Below are positions 32,056-43,237 of a stretch of DNA of 64,000 nt, in pieces. The DNA is taken from positions 1 to 64,000 of the forward strand of contig JAMOPJ010000037.1 of NCBI GenBank assembly GCA_027064525.1, written 5' to 3'. The DNA comes from Archaeoglobaceae archaeon. Lineage in GTDB: Archaea; Halobacteriota; Archaeoglobi; Archaeoglobales; Archaeoglobaceae. Position 1 is the first letter of the stretch, and the number at the start of each line of letters is the position of its first letter. The notes under the pieces are model-generated. The model was given only the letters and a program-made list of their open reading frames with translations, had not been told where the DNA came from and searched no databases. Made by a program: the position numbers and the translations under genes.

Positions 32056-32518
32056 GCCAATCATTTTGATTTGAGAGGACTTAACGCTTGTTGTTAGGTA
32101 AATTGTGAAGATTACTACGTCGATAAGGGAATTATAATTATATACTTATAATTTTTCGTTGGGTTTTACAATGGTTTTTGTAAAATTGAGAATATAGAAT
32201 AGGAATATGTTTGGTTTGGTCGGTGTGGTGAAATTAAGAAGCTTGATCTTGAAGTCGTTTAGTTGGAAGGTTGAAAGCGAATTGATGTTTTTTCTTAGAG
32301 ACTCATATGGAATCGTTCCAACAAATTTGGACTTCTCGAACATTTTGAATTATAAAAATGGGGGAATAGACGAGTGGGTTGGTAGTATATAAATTTTTCC
32401 TGAACAATGTGGGAGTTAGGTTATAAAGGTTTTGGTTGACATGATGTGTTCGAAATATAAGCCAAAAAAGAAAGGCTTATATGCCTCATATAACCTTAAA
32501 TCATGTTCGATATATACC
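32056..32518 (+). promoter_or_regulatory. Leader of CRISPR array 1
   Basis: No gene lies here. The last 203 bases (32316-32518) match the leader of array 2 (46010-46213) at all but about seven positions. The leader holds TCGAACAT (32336-32343) and inverted copies TGTTCGA (32447-32453) and ATGTTCGA (32503-32510), the symmetrical AGGC-TTATAT-GCCT (32473-32486), and TATA-like TATATAAATTTTT. The last motif, ATGTTCGATATATACC, abuts the first repeat. Transcription of the array runs to the right, away from cas2. Confidence 0.8.
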
Positions 32519-33253
32519 CTCAATGAAAAGAGGATTGAAAGATCAAAGCATTTCTCGTAATTCCGAGGTTGTTGCCATCCTTGAACTCAATGAAAAGAGG
32601 ATTGAAAGATTATCGATTGCCACTCAACTTTCTTTTCTTCAGGCTTAGCTCAATGAAAAGAGGATTGAAAGGCTAAAGCCATCCAGCGCTGATATTCCTG
32701 CAAAAGATACGCTCAATGAAAAGAGGATTGAAAGTATATACCTCAACTCCGTTCTCCCAAACCACACCCTCCATTTTCTCAATGAAAAGAGGATTGAAAG
32801 GTAATAGTAGCCGTTCCCTGCCCCGAGTATAATTGCCAACCTCTCAATGAAAAGAGGATTGAAAGGTCTTCCTGCAACCTCAGCAACTGCTTTAGTTATT
32901 CCCCTAGCTCAATGAAAAGAGGATTGAAAGAAGGGATGTTCATCTGCTGCTGAACGCTTTCTTGAATTTGAACTCAATGAAAAGAGGATTGAAAGAGGTG
33001 CTAATGCAGAGAGGCAAGCTGACGGTTAAAGGCAAGCTCAATGAAAAGAGGATTGAAAGAAGTCTGATAGCTTCAGCGATCAACGAGAAGATCATCCTAA
33101 CTCAATGAAAAGAGGATTGAAAGTGAACCTTTTAACGACGTATTTTATCATCCTATCTGACACAGCTCAATGAAAAGAGGATTGAAAGTTAGCTCTGCGC
33201 ATGCATGTATCTGCGTAGGTCGCTCCCGGACTCAATGAAAAGAGGACTGAGTG
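32519..33253 (+). CRISPR. CRISPR array 1: 12 repeats, 11 spacers
   Basis: The 23-nt repeat begins CTCAATGAAAAGAGG and ends ATTGAAAG. Repeats start at 32519, 32586, 32649, 32712, 32778, 32843, 32908, 32973, 33037, 33101, 33166 and 33231. Spacers are 40-44 nt. The last repeat is degenerate (ends GGACTGAGTG), marking the distal end. The final 8 nt ATTGAAAG are the standard crRNA 5' handle, so transcription runs left to right from the leader. The array lies between the cas2-cas4 and cas1-csa1 genes. Confidence 0.98.
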
Positions 33254-33292
33254 TTAAAATTAGATAATAAATTAATAATTAAAAAATAGAAT

Positions 33293-35292
<2,000 letters not shown>

Positions 35293-35510
35293 AAGTATAT
35301 TCACTTATTTTATAAAATTATTATTTGCAAAATCTCGCTTTTTGCAACATTTCTGAAAGTGGCCAGTTGTCGATAATAACCGCTAACGGGTAGTGGATAA
35401 AAGAGTTTTATCGGTAATGTGGAGACCCAACACTGCTGACAAAGAAAAATAGTATCTCATCGCTACCTATTGCTACTATTATTGTATAATTCGGATGAAT
35501 TTTATTAAAG

Positions 35511-35927
35511 TTAAGGAAGTTTTACGAATCCATATGTTTCGAAATCGTTATCAAAGGTAAAAGCTTTCTTTAAATTTAGTCTTTCCATAATTGCAAAGCT
35601 CAAACAATCTACTAAATCCATACCATCCTGATCATCATATTTTAGGAATATATCCCATGCTCGTTTCCAGTCCTCCTCCGTCTCCTTTTCAATTATAACA
35701 AACTTGCTTTTCGTGTATGCCTCGTAAAGTTCTATCGCCTTAGCTTTTCCAACCCTCTTAGACGTTCCATTTAAGAATTCAGCAAAGACTGGTCTTCCTA
35801 TAACGAATAGAACTCCATCATTAAGCTTAGAGTTGAGAAAGTTCCGAGCCTTTTTATGATTTTTATCTTTCCTATTCGCCAAAGCTATTAAGGCAGTAGT
35901 GTCCATGTAAATCTTTTCGGGTTTCAT
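35511..35927 (-). CDS. vapC: VapC-type PIN-domain toxin
   Basis: A 138-residue PIN-domain protein. EKIYMDTTALIALANRKDKN holds the first Asp, FAEFLNGTSKR the conserved Glu, and DGMDLVDCLSFAIMERL plus FTFDNDFETYGF the last acidic residues, so all catalytic positions are kept. It is a predicted RNase toxin. The ATG at 35927 overlaps the antitoxin stop by 4 bp (ATGA). It is located between the adaptation genes and the Cmr operon. Confidence 0.87.
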   Translation of the reverse strand: MKPEKIYMDTTALIALANRKDKNHKKARNFLNSKLNDGVLFVIGRPVFAEFLNGTSKRVGKAKAIELYEAYTKSKFVIIEKETEEDWKRAWDIFLKYDDQDGMDLVDCLSFAIMERLNLKKAFTFDNDFETYGFVKLP

Positions 35928-36175
35928 TCGCTTTGCCAATCTACGCACCCCCAATCGTCTTTCTCGCTGGCATCGCTCTCAACTTCAAAGACCCCCACAG
36001 CTTTCCAGATAGAATCTTCTTTAGTTGCCTTTTCTATATCCTTTTTGCTCTCCTCTACATATTTGGATACGGCCTCTCTGACTATCTCCTTCAAACTTTT
36101 TCCCCTGAGCAAAGCTATCTTCTTGAGCATTCTATACGTCTTATCATCAACTTCCGTTTGAATGTGTATAACCAT
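35924..36175 (-). CDS. vapB: VapB-type antitoxin
   Basis: An 83-residue protein, MVIHIQTEVDDKTYRMLKKI then GKSLKEIVREAVSKYVEESK, a ribbon-helix-helix-type DNA-binding antitoxin. The C-terminal acidic segment (FEVESDASEKDDWGC) should bind the PIN toxin encoded next. ATG 36175 is preceded by GGAGTGAT; the open frame extends to 36211. Expected to autoregulate the vapBC operon. Confidence 0.82.
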   Translation of the reverse strand: MVIHIQTEVDDKTYRMLKKIALLRGKSLKEIVREAVSKYVEESKKDIEKATKEDSIWKAVGVFEVESDASEKDDWGCVDWQSE

Positions 36176-36322
36176 GTAATCACTCCTATACCATCGTTTA
36201 CATTTGATCACTAATAAATCTTTCTAATTATATTATAGAATCTAAAGTGTTTAAGTCATAAGATTATTTTAATAATGGACAGAGGAAAGTTTTAAAAAGT
36301 CGAAAACCAATAATATCAAACG

Positions 36323-37342
36323 ATGTTTAAAGCTGAATTTGAACTCGAAGCGATAACTCCGATTTTTATGCGAGGTGCAGATCAAAGCAAAGCGGAGATT
36401 AGAGCTTCTTCGATAAAGGGCTTGATGAGGTGGTGGTTCAGGGCTTTGGCTGGAAATTACTTCGGTGACGACATCGCTGGATTGAGAAGAGCCGAGGAAT
36501 ACGTTTTTGGAAGCACAGGGCAGAGGAGCAGGGTTATCGTTGAAGTTGAAGCTCCAGAACCTGAAGAATTTAATTTTAGTGATTTTAGGGATCTATCCTA
36601 CCTGTGGTTCTCGATAAAATTAAGCAGACCCCGATATTATTACTCAGCCGGAATAAGATTTAAGATAAAGCTGAAAGGTTCAGATTACAAAGCATATGTA
36701 GCTTCGTTGGTTTCACTCTGGGCACTCGCATGTTTGGGTGGTATCGGTTTTAGGAGTAGAAGAGGTGCTGGTAGCGTTAGATTTGTTGAAGGAGATTTTG
36801 ACGAATTTGAAAGACGAGGTATTGCATGCACTTTCACGTCGTATAGGGATCTAACTAACTCAATAAACAATGCAATAAATGCAATTGGAGAGGCTTTTAA
36901 CTTGAGGAGGCTAAAGATACATCCTCAGACATACCCGATTTTAAGCTCAGAAACTGCCTGTGTTGGTCTCTGGAATCCCAGAACGGGGAATCCAGTTTTA
37001 GCACTTAAAAGATTTCAAAATGAGTATACAAATTTCAGAAGAAAAGAAATTGAGAAAAAAAGTAGAATTGTATTTGGATTGCCCATAAAGCTTAGTGGTA
37101 AAGGAGTAGGAGACATTAGAGATAAGTTACGTAAGTTAGGTCAATGTAGAAGGGGCTCACCCATGTTCGTTGGACTTATAAATATTGGAAAATTTTTACA
37201 TGTTAAAATAATTAAGTTTTATACAGATCCCTATCATCCTGACAGTTATATAAATGATATTGTGGACTGGTTAATTTTATCGAATTTTGATGAGTCATTA
37301 AATGAAAGAACTGTATTTGGATCGTTGGAGGTGTTCAAATGA
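36323..37342 (+). CDS. cmr1: Cmr1, type III-B
   Basis: A 339-residue RAMP protein: FKAEFELEAITPIFMRGADQ and ASSIKGLMRWWFRALAGNYF are the Cmr1 hallmark, with GGIGFRSRRGAGSVRFV as the RAMP glycine loop. It is the first gene of the Cmr operon; a TATA-like GTTTTAAAAAG lies about 28 nt before the ATG. It overlaps cas10 by 4 bp. It is shorter than the Cmr1 at 18121 and lacks that protein's Cys insert. Confidence 0.93.
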   Translation: MFKAEFELEAITPIFMRGADQSKAEIRASSIKGLMRWWFRALAGNYFGDDIAGLRRAEEYVFGSTGQRSRVIVEVEAPEPEEFNFSDFRDLSYLWFSIKLSRPRYYYSAGIRFKIKLKGSDYKAYVASLVSLWALACLGGIGFRSRRGAGSVRFVEGDFDEFERRGIACTFTSYRDLTNSINNAINAIGEAFNLRRLKIHPQTYPILSSETACVGLWNPRTGNPVLALKRFQNEYTNFRRKEIEKKSRIVFGLPIKLSGKGVGDIRDKLRKLGQCRRGSPMFVGLINIGKFLHVKIIKFYTDPYHPDSYINDIVDWLILSNFDESLNERTVFGSLEVFK

Positions 37343-40320
37343 TTAATTGGAATGAAAAACTTATAGCATTTCTCCACGATCCACCAGATAAAGCTCTGAA
37401 AATATTGAACCACGAAGAAAGAGCAGAAAATTTACTAAGTAACATTGAATTGAGCTGGAAGAAGATTAAAGCCGATGTAATTTCCTCCTCACTTCAAAGG
37501 ATAGTGTTTGACTCGAATGGAAAAGAGCCTTCATCAGATTTTTATGCGAAATCGAGCGGGACATACGTGCATGTAGGATATCCTGTTTTAAGGCATCCGA
37601 TAACAGGCTGTAAAAAAGAGTATGGGAATCTTATCAGGTTTTGCGACTACCTAAGAAGAACTTACGGTTACTCAAAGCTTGACGAATTCATAAATGATGT
37701 TTTAAACGCTGAGATAGATTGTCTGAAAGAACTAGGGGGTAGTGTAGGAAAGAAAGGATACTTCAGAATCTGGAATTACTACAAAGAGACTTTAAGGAAA
37801 AGACTGGCTGAGATGCTAAAGCAGAAGTGGTCTGGCTTCATCAAAGCCACTTTCGGTGAAAATGAGAGTATTTACAATTCACTTGCAGAGGAAGCAGTCA
37901 ACTTGCCAGCAGATACCCGTTGTCCAGATCATACGATATGGGATCATCTCGACGCATCTTCGGCTATATATGGTGCGATTAGCGGTGCTAAACCAGCTCT
38001 TCTGATGTTCAAAATATCGCCAGTCCAAGATTTCATTAAAAATGCGAGGAAGGAGAAGGATCTATGGGCTGGAAGTCATTTACTCAGCTTTCTGACGTTT
38101 CAGGCGATTAAGGTTGTGGTGGATGAGTTTGGGCCGGATGCAATAGTCTTTCCACATTTGAGAGGTCAGCCATTCTTCGATAAAGAATTTGAAATCTACT
38201 TTGATAAAATTCCAGAAAAAGCCAAAAATGGAAATAAATCAAAAGAAAAGCTGTATATTGCCAACATACCTAATAAATTCCTCGCAATCGTTGGTGCTGA
38301 TAAAGTCGGCAGTATTAGAAACAAAATAAAGGGAGTTATCGACAAGACACTTGAGGAGCTATTGGATTTCTCGCTAAATGAATCATCGTTAAGCAGTAAA
38401 ATAAATACCTATATGAAAAATTATTATCTCAAATTACTTCAGAACTACTTTAACATAACCGTATGTGCAATTTCGGCAGATTTGAACAGCCTAATCAAAA
38501 TTATAGACAAGTTACCAGATAAGATTAAGGAAAAATACGAGAATTGGTTATCTTTGCTCGAAGAATCTGGATACGAAAGACAAATTTTCGATCTTTATTC
38601 CCTGATGTTCGAGCTTATCGAAGAAACGGTTGCGATTGAATCGAGGAAGTTTGTCAAGTTAGAAGGATTGGGTAAAGAAAAATGCACCCTCTGCGGTGAA
38701 CTTGAAATCATTGGAAATAAAGACACATGGAAGGGTTTGAACAGAGCAACTTTTAAAGAAAACGAGAGATTGTGTCCCGTATGTCTCGTTAAGAGAATTT
38801 ATCCCAAATGGATCGGCGATAAGTGGAAGATCAAAGTTGGATTTGAATCGGTTTCCGAAGTCGCTTTAAGGAAGAAACTGGATGAGGATTTGAGAAAGAA
38901 ACTGGAAGATGAGAATGTAACATTTTATGATGTTATTAATGACAATAATCTTGCAAGAAAATTGGGTTGTTACAAGTCTCTTAAGTCATTTTTCGAAAAT
39001 GTGAGCACGATTTTGGATCATCTACAAAGTGGTGATGCAACACTGTTGATGGGATTATTTAAATCATACACAATGTGGAGTCTCGACCATCTACAATTAC
39101 CAACCAATTATGAACTTATATATAAAGAAAATCTAACAAATATTGGAGCCATTTCAAAAACGCTGGGGATTAATGAAGAAAGAATTGAGGGAATTCTGAA
39201 TGTCGATAAGTATCTTGAAAATGCGAGAAACGCCGTAAAGGATATTGAAAGATTGATCGGTGAATTTCCAAAATACTACGCGATTCTGATGATGGACGGA
39301 GATGACATGGGTAAAATGCTGATAGGAGAGGAGATGAAACCCGTCAAGAATTATCTTCATCCCGGAGTTTTGGAATACATTCCTCCTAAAGCAAAGATGA
39401 AAGTCGAAAACACAAGAAGGCTGATTACCCCAGCAACCCACTCAGCAATAAGCAGGGCTCTCGCACACTTTTCGATAGACATCGTTCCAGACATAGTCGA
39501 AAATTACAGAGGAGAACTAATTTATGCGGGAGGAGACGACGTTTTAGCTTTGCTTCCGGTAGATTCAGCTTTGGCATGTGCTTATGAAATCCAAAAGAAG
39601 TTCGGAGGGGAATGGGATGGATGGAACGTTCTCCCAGCCAAGACGATGAGTGCTGGAATTTTGATTGTCCACTACAAACATCCCCTATACGATGCACTCG
39701 ATAAAGCAAGAGAGCTTGAGAAGAAGGCTAAGGAACTCGGTAGAAATGCTGTTGCGATCGGCTATCTCGCGAGAAGTGGTAGCTACGATGAAGTAGTATT
39801 CAACTGGAGTTTGGTATGCGAAATAGGAGAGATCGTCGAACTTATAAAGAACTCGAAGAGAGACGTGAAGCCGAACCTTTCGAGGAGGATAATCTACCAC
39901 GTAGTTCAGGAGATAGAGAGCCTGCCGAGCGATGAAAACGCTTTAAGGGAATATCTGAAATTCGAGTTTTCGAGGCATTACAGCGGTGAGGGTGAGAAGG
40001 TAAAGGTGTTGGCTGAAAGAGTCTTAAATATGGCTAAGAACGTCAGAGTCACGCTTACGAAAGACGATTTTGAAGAGCTGGAATTAGATATTAAGAGGAC
40101 CCAACTCGTAAGGGCTAATTCGAAGGTTAACGGATTGATAAAGAATGAAAAGCTGTCGGTGGGCAAGATCTACGAAGAGCTTAAGGACGTTTTGAACGTT
40201 GATCGTTGCGAATTCTACAAAAAACTATACGGTTTGATCTTGAAGAAACAGATTAAAAGTTCGTTCATCCTTTTGAAGATCCTCGTCAATTGCGATGCGG
40301 AGTTGAGGTGTCAGCCATGA
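37339..40320 (+). CDS. cas10: Cas10 (Cmr2), type III-B, with intact GGDD cyclase motif
   Basis: A 993-residue protein. The N-terminus has LIAFLHDPPDKALKI (degenerate HD region of Cmr2). A zinc finger, CTLCGELEI then CPVCLV, lies near residues 450-490. MMDGDDMGKML near 655 is part of the first palm, and YAGGDDVLALLP (GGDD at residues 731-734) is the catalytic palm that makes cyclic oligoadenylate. Residues 564-586 correspond to a 69-bp insertion with a 9-bp target duplication (39028-39096). The gene overlaps cmr1 and cmr3 by 4 bp each. Confidence 0.93.
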   Translation: MINWNEKLIAFLHDPPDKALKILNHEERAENLLSNIELSWKKIKADVISSSLQRIVFDSNGKEPSSDFYAKSSGTYVHVGYPVLRHPITGCKKEYGNLIRFCDYLRRTYGYSKLDEFINDVLNAEIDCLKELGGSVGKKGYFRIWNYYKETLRKRLAEMLKQKWSGFIKATFGENESIYNSLAEEAVNLPADTRCPDHTIWDHLDASSAIYGAISGAKPALLMFKISPVQDFIKNARKEKDLWAGSHLLSFLTFQAIKVVVDEFGPDAIVFPHLRGQPFFDKEFEIYFDKIPEKAKNGNKSKEKLYIANIPNKFLAIVGADKVGSIRNKIKGVIDKTLEELLDFSLNESSLSSKINTYMKNYYLKLLQNYFNITVCAISADLNSLIKIIDKLPDKIKEKYENWLSLLEESGYERQIFDLYSLMFELIEETVAIESRKFVKLEGLGKEKCTLCGELEIIGNKDTWKGLNRATFKENERLCPVCLVKRIYPKWIGDKWKIKVGFESVSEVALRKKLDEDLRKKLEDENVTFYDVINDNNLARKLGCYKSLKSFFENVSTILDHLQSGDATLLMGLFKSYTMWSLDHLQLPTNYELIYKENLTNIGAISKTLGINEERIEGILNVDKYLENARNAVKDIERLIGEFPKYYAILMMDGDDMGKMLIGEEMKPVKNYLHPGVLEYIPPKAKMKVENTRRLITPATHSAISRALAHFSIDIVPDIVENYRGELIYAGGDDVLALLPVDSALACAYEIQKKFGGEWDGWNVLPAKTMSAGILIVHYKHPLYDALDKARELEKKAKELGRNAVAIGYLARSGSYDEVVFNWSLVCEIGEIVELIKNSKRDVKPNLSRRIIYHVVQEIESLPSDENALREYLKFEFSRHYSGEGEKVKVLAERVLNMAKNVRVTLTKDDFEELELDIKRTQLVRANSKVNGLIKNEKLSVGKIYEELKDVLNVDRCEFYKKLYGLILKKQIKSSFILLKILVNCDAELRCQP
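39028..39087 (+). repeat. 60-bp dispersed element inside cas10
   Basis: Bases 39029-39088 match the intergenic stretch 5550-5609 at 55 of 60 positions. The element is flanked by a perfect 9-bp direct repeat CATCTACAA (39019-39027 and 39088-39096). Element plus duplication is 69 bp, i.e. 23 codons, so the cas10 frame stays open; the protein gains residues 564-586 and repeats LDHLQ on both sides. This is the structure left by insertion of a very small mobile element. Confidence 0.75.
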
Positions 40321-41375
40321 GAATTTTAATCGAACCGAACGACGTCCTGATGTTCAGGGAATCAAAGCCATACACGGCTGGGGAGGCTCATTTAGCGAGG
40401 AGCATATTTCCTTTGCCTCAAGCTATAGCCGGAGCTTTGAGAAGTGCAATTCTGATTAACAATAATTTCTCAGACGAAGCTTGCGAATTTACAGGATATA
40501 AAGAAGATGAACCGAAATTCGAGATATTGGGGCACTTCCTGTTCAAAGATAAAGAATTCTTCAGCACTCCTCTCGATGTAGTCAAAGCGAAGGGTGTTGA
40601 AGGCTACTTTTTCGTTAAACCTCTATTCCTAGAGCACTGGAACAGATTCATCTTCAAAGGAAAATCCATTCACTTCGAAAGCGTTGGAGGGTTTTTAAGC
40701 TTTGAAAATCTGATTGAATACCTCAGAGAAGATCTAAACGAAGATGAGCTTGAGGATATCGTAAGGCATGATCTGATAATTAAGGAGAGCAGAATAGGAA
40801 TAAAGCTTGGAGATACCAAGACAACTGAGGAGGGATTCTTATACAAGGCGGAATTTCTGAGATTGAGCAAATGCGTTAAGATTTCTGTTTGGATAGGAGA
40901 GGATGGCGGGAAGTTAAATAGACTCTTGGGTAATAATGGATTAATAAGGCTGGGCGGAGAGTGTAGGTTCGCAAGATTCGAGGTAAAAGATGAAAACCCT
41001 CTCAGCAAGCTTGAGAAAGTTTGGGATGAGATAAAGGAGGAGATCAACAGAAACGGCGAATTCAAGCTATACGTCGCAACACCACTCCTCGTTAAAAACG
41101 ACAATCGCTACACTTGGGATGTAATGCATCTTCTCGAAAACGAGTTAAACGTTAGGATCAGAAACATCTATCCCCTCGTAGGCAAACCCTTAGTTTTCAG
41201 CGGGTGGAATTACGCGAACAACAGACCAAAGCCTAACAGGTACGCGATTCCTTCTGGCTCTGTCTATTTCGTGGAGTTCGAAGGTAAAATCGAGCTCGAT
41301 AGGCCTTACCTCAAGCTTGGAAAGTTAAAGGGATTGGGTTACGGGTTATGCTTTATGGGGGTTGGAAAATGGTAG
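40317..41375 (+). CDS. cmr3: Cmr3, type III-B
   Basis: A 352-residue Cas5-group RAMP. MRILIEPNDVLMFRESKPYT and ARSIFPLPQAIAGALRSAIL are the Cmr3 start, and GKLKGLGYGLCFMG the C-terminal glycine loop. It binds the 5' handle of the crRNA next to Cas10. ATG 40317 overlaps the cas10 stop (ATGA) with GAGGTG upstream. It overlaps csx1 by 7 bp. Confidence 0.9.
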   Translation: MRILIEPNDVLMFRESKPYTAGEAHLARSIFPLPQAIAGALRSAILINNNFSDEACEFTGYKEDEPKFEILGHFLFKDKEFFSTPLDVVKAKGVEGYFFVKPLFLEHWNRFIFKGKSIHFESVGGFLSFENLIEYLREDLNEDELEDIVRHDLIIKESRIGIKLGDTKTTEEGFLYKAEFLRLSKCVKISVWIGEDGGKLNRLLGNNGLIRLGGECRFARFEVKDENPLSKLEKVWDEIKEEINRNGEFKLYVATPLLVKNDNRYTWDVMHLLENELNVRIRNIYPLVGKPLVFSGWNYANNRPKPNRYAIPSGSVYFVEFEGKIELDRPYLKLGKLKGLGYGLCFMGVGKW

Positions 41376-42649
41376 AGAGGGTTCTGATTGTTCCGTGGGG
41401 CAATCCCTTCGAGTGGGGCGATATAACCTATACTTACGAGGGTATAGCAATGAACAGCTTTTGCACCTTGCCAATCCTAAAGGAGGCGATAGATCCTGAT
41501 AAAATAATTGTGGTAGTCGTAGATACGCTTGCGAATTTAGTTAACGAGAGGACGGGTGAGCCTTCCGTAGAGCAACGGGTGTTTTCGAGTTACGATGAGG
41601 TATTGGAGGACGTTAGAGAAAGAATAGAATATTTCGTGAAGAACAAGCTCGGAGAAAGATTTGATGAAATCGATTTGGTCATCGCTCCTGGGGTAGGTGT
41701 GTTCAAGAACATCGAGGTTTACGGCGACATCCTCGACTACTATCATTTCGTTACATATAAGCTGGCCGAACTATTGCCCGTTACGAACATGGAGGTCTAT
41801 CTTGACTTAACTCATGGCATAAACTTCATGCCCGTTTTGACATATAGAGCCGTGCTGAATCTGCTTGGGTTGGCGTCCTATTTGAGGAACGTTAGACTCA
41901 CGGTTTTGAATTCGGAACCCTATCCGAGAGGGATTGCTGGGGACAAGTTGAGGAAGGTCAAGCTAAACATAAAACCAGTTGAAAAGCGGAATGTTCAGCC
42001 TAAGCCTATTCTCAGCCTTTTGAGTGAAAATTTCAATCGTTGGAACGCGTTTATAAGCTCAGTGGCGAATGGATACCCGCTCCTATTTGCGACCTTCTAT
42101 CCCGATCAGGCTAAAATCAAGGAGGAGATCGATAATAAGCTTAACGAATTCTTGAATAACATCGATGTAAATGGAAGAGTTGTCAAGAGAAGATCCGGGC
42201 TCAATTCAGATTTCAAAACACTCTCAAAACTTTACTACCTTCTGAGAGTTTTAAACACAGTTAATATTTTTCAAAGTCTTCCAAAATCCGAGATATCCCT
42301 TGAAGAATTAAGGAGCATTTCAAATAGTTTATTCAAGAATCTGCCGAGAGTCGGAATAATAGTAGAGGAACAACTCAAATCTCTTGAAGATCGCTTAACA
42401 ACAAACGGTAAACCCAAGAGTCACATAGAGATGAGTTGGAAGCCTTTGAAAATGTATATCAGAGTTGGTGGCATCAGCGGATCTGATGAGTCTTCAACTG
42501 AGAGAATCGTTAGAAACTTCATAGCCCACTCGGGATTCGAATATAACGTCACGATGGTTCGGAGATCCTTTGATACTATTCAGTTCAAGTATAAATCGAA
42601 AGAAAACGTGATAATCTACGCTGTAAAATCCATGATGTTGGGTGGTTAA
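41369..42649 (+). CDS. csx1: Csx1, CARF-HEPN ribonuclease
   Basis: A 426-residue protein. The N-terminal CARF domain starts VERVLIVPWGNPFEWGDITY and contains YLDLTHGINFMPVLTYRAVL, the Csx1 version of the ligand loop. The C-terminal HEPN domain has RNFIAH (Arg382 to His387, R-x4-H), the RNase motif. Csx1 is switched on by cyclic oligoadenylate from Cas10 and then cuts RNA at random. It is encoded within the Cmr operon next to the Csx3 gene, which fits signal and off-switch. Confidence 0.88.
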   Translation: MVERVLIVPWGNPFEWGDITYTYEGIAMNSFCTLPILKEAIDPDKIIVVVVDTLANLVNERTGEPSVEQRVFSSYDEVLEDVRERIEYFVKNKLGERFDEIDLVIAPGVGVFKNIEVYGDILDYYHFVTYKLAELLPVTNMEVYLDLTHGINFMPVLTYRAVLNLLGLASYLRNVRLTVLNSEPYPRGIAGDKLRKVKLNIKPVEKRNVQPKPILSLLSENFNRWNAFISSVANGYPLLFATFYPDQAKIKEEIDNKLNEFLNNIDVNGRVVKRRSGLNSDFKTLSKLYYLLRVLNTVNIFQSLPKSEISLEELRSISNSLFKNLPRVGIIVEEQLKSLEDRLTTNGKPKSHIEMSWKPLKMYIRVGGISGSDESSTERIVRNFIAHSGFEYNVTMVRRSFDTIQFKYKSKENVIIYAVKSMMLGG

Positions 42650-42650
42650 G

Positions 42651-42947
42651 GTGAAGTTCACGGTTAAGGAACTCGAAAACTTTACGATAGTTCATTTTGA
42701 ACTCGAAAATCCAATAAAACCCGAAGAGCTAAGGAAGTTGAAAATACCAAAAATTAATCCTAGAAAGGGGGTTATAATTTCGGGAAGGGGTCCGATATGG
42801 CTATACTGCTTTTTAGCTCATAAATTCCATCCAACGCCGTTTATAGCAATCTACGATCCGAGAATTGGAGCGGTCGTCGTTCAATCTCATACAGATCTAA
42901 AGGAAGGTGACATTCTAGATATCGTCGTTGAAGAGGTGTTAGAATGA
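42651..42947 (+). CDS. csx3: Csx3 (likely ring nuclease Crn3)
   Basis: A 98-residue protein with VVHFEL-like start (IVHFELENPIKPEELRKL), GRGPIWLYCFLAHKF, and IAIYDPRIGAVVVQSHTD, the Csx3 core with its conserved His and Asp. Csx3 proteins degrade cyclic tetra-adenylate by joining into filaments and so terminate type III signalling. GTG 42651 follows GGTGGT; GTG 42642 would add three residues. It follows csx1 directly and overlaps the next gene by 4 bp. Confidence 0.85.
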   Translation: MKFTVKELENFTIVHFELENPIKPEELRKLKIPKINPRKGVIISGRGPIWLYCFLAHKFHPTPFIAIYDPRIGAVVVQSHTDLKEGDILDIVVEEVLE

Positions 42948-43237
42948 AGAGTTTGGATGACATAAAGGATATTCTTGAAAAGAACAAGGATAATCTTCGA
43001 AGAAAGTTTAAGATAAAAGAAATCGGACTTTTCGGATCATACGTTAGAGGAGAGCAAAAGGAAAGTAGCGACATCGACATATTGGTGGAATTCGAAGAAA
43101 CTCCAACGCTGTTGGAATTCGTCGAGCTAGAAAATTATCTTACCGAACTCTTAGGTGTTAAGGTCGATTTGGTTATGAAAAGGGCGTTAAAGCCGAAGAT
43201 AAAAGAGACAGTTTTGAAAGAGGTCGTTTACATATGA
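42944..43237 (+). CDS. mntA: MntA-type nucleotidyltransferase antitoxin, pair 3
   Basis: A 97-residue protein with [19 protein letters not shown] (GS-x10-DxD) and the third Asp in VKVDLVMK. This is the canonical MntA, which adds AMP to the HepT toxin and blocks it. It overlaps hepT by 4 bp. The pair splits the Cmr operon between csx3 and cmr4. Confidence 0.9.
   Translation: MKSLDDIKDILEKNKDNLRRKFKIKEIGLFGSYVRGEQKESSDIDILVEFEETPTLLEFVELENYLTELLGVKVDLVMKRALKPKIKETVLKEVVYI

Noticed and set aside
32207-32392. A 61-codon open frame in the leader of array 1
   Set aside because: It lies in the conserved leader, the part shared with array 2 is not kept as an open frame from the same start, and there is no ribosome binding site.
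35411-35436. A fourth copy of the 60-bp element near cas1
   Set aside because: Only two short pieces (AATGTGGAG and CAACACTGCTGA) match and in the wrong order, so chance cannot be excluded.
39019-39096. Simple local tandem duplication in cas10 as explanation for the repeated LDHLQ
   Set aside because: Only the 9-bp ends are repeated; the 60 bp between them occur separately at 5550-5609, which a local duplication cannot explain.
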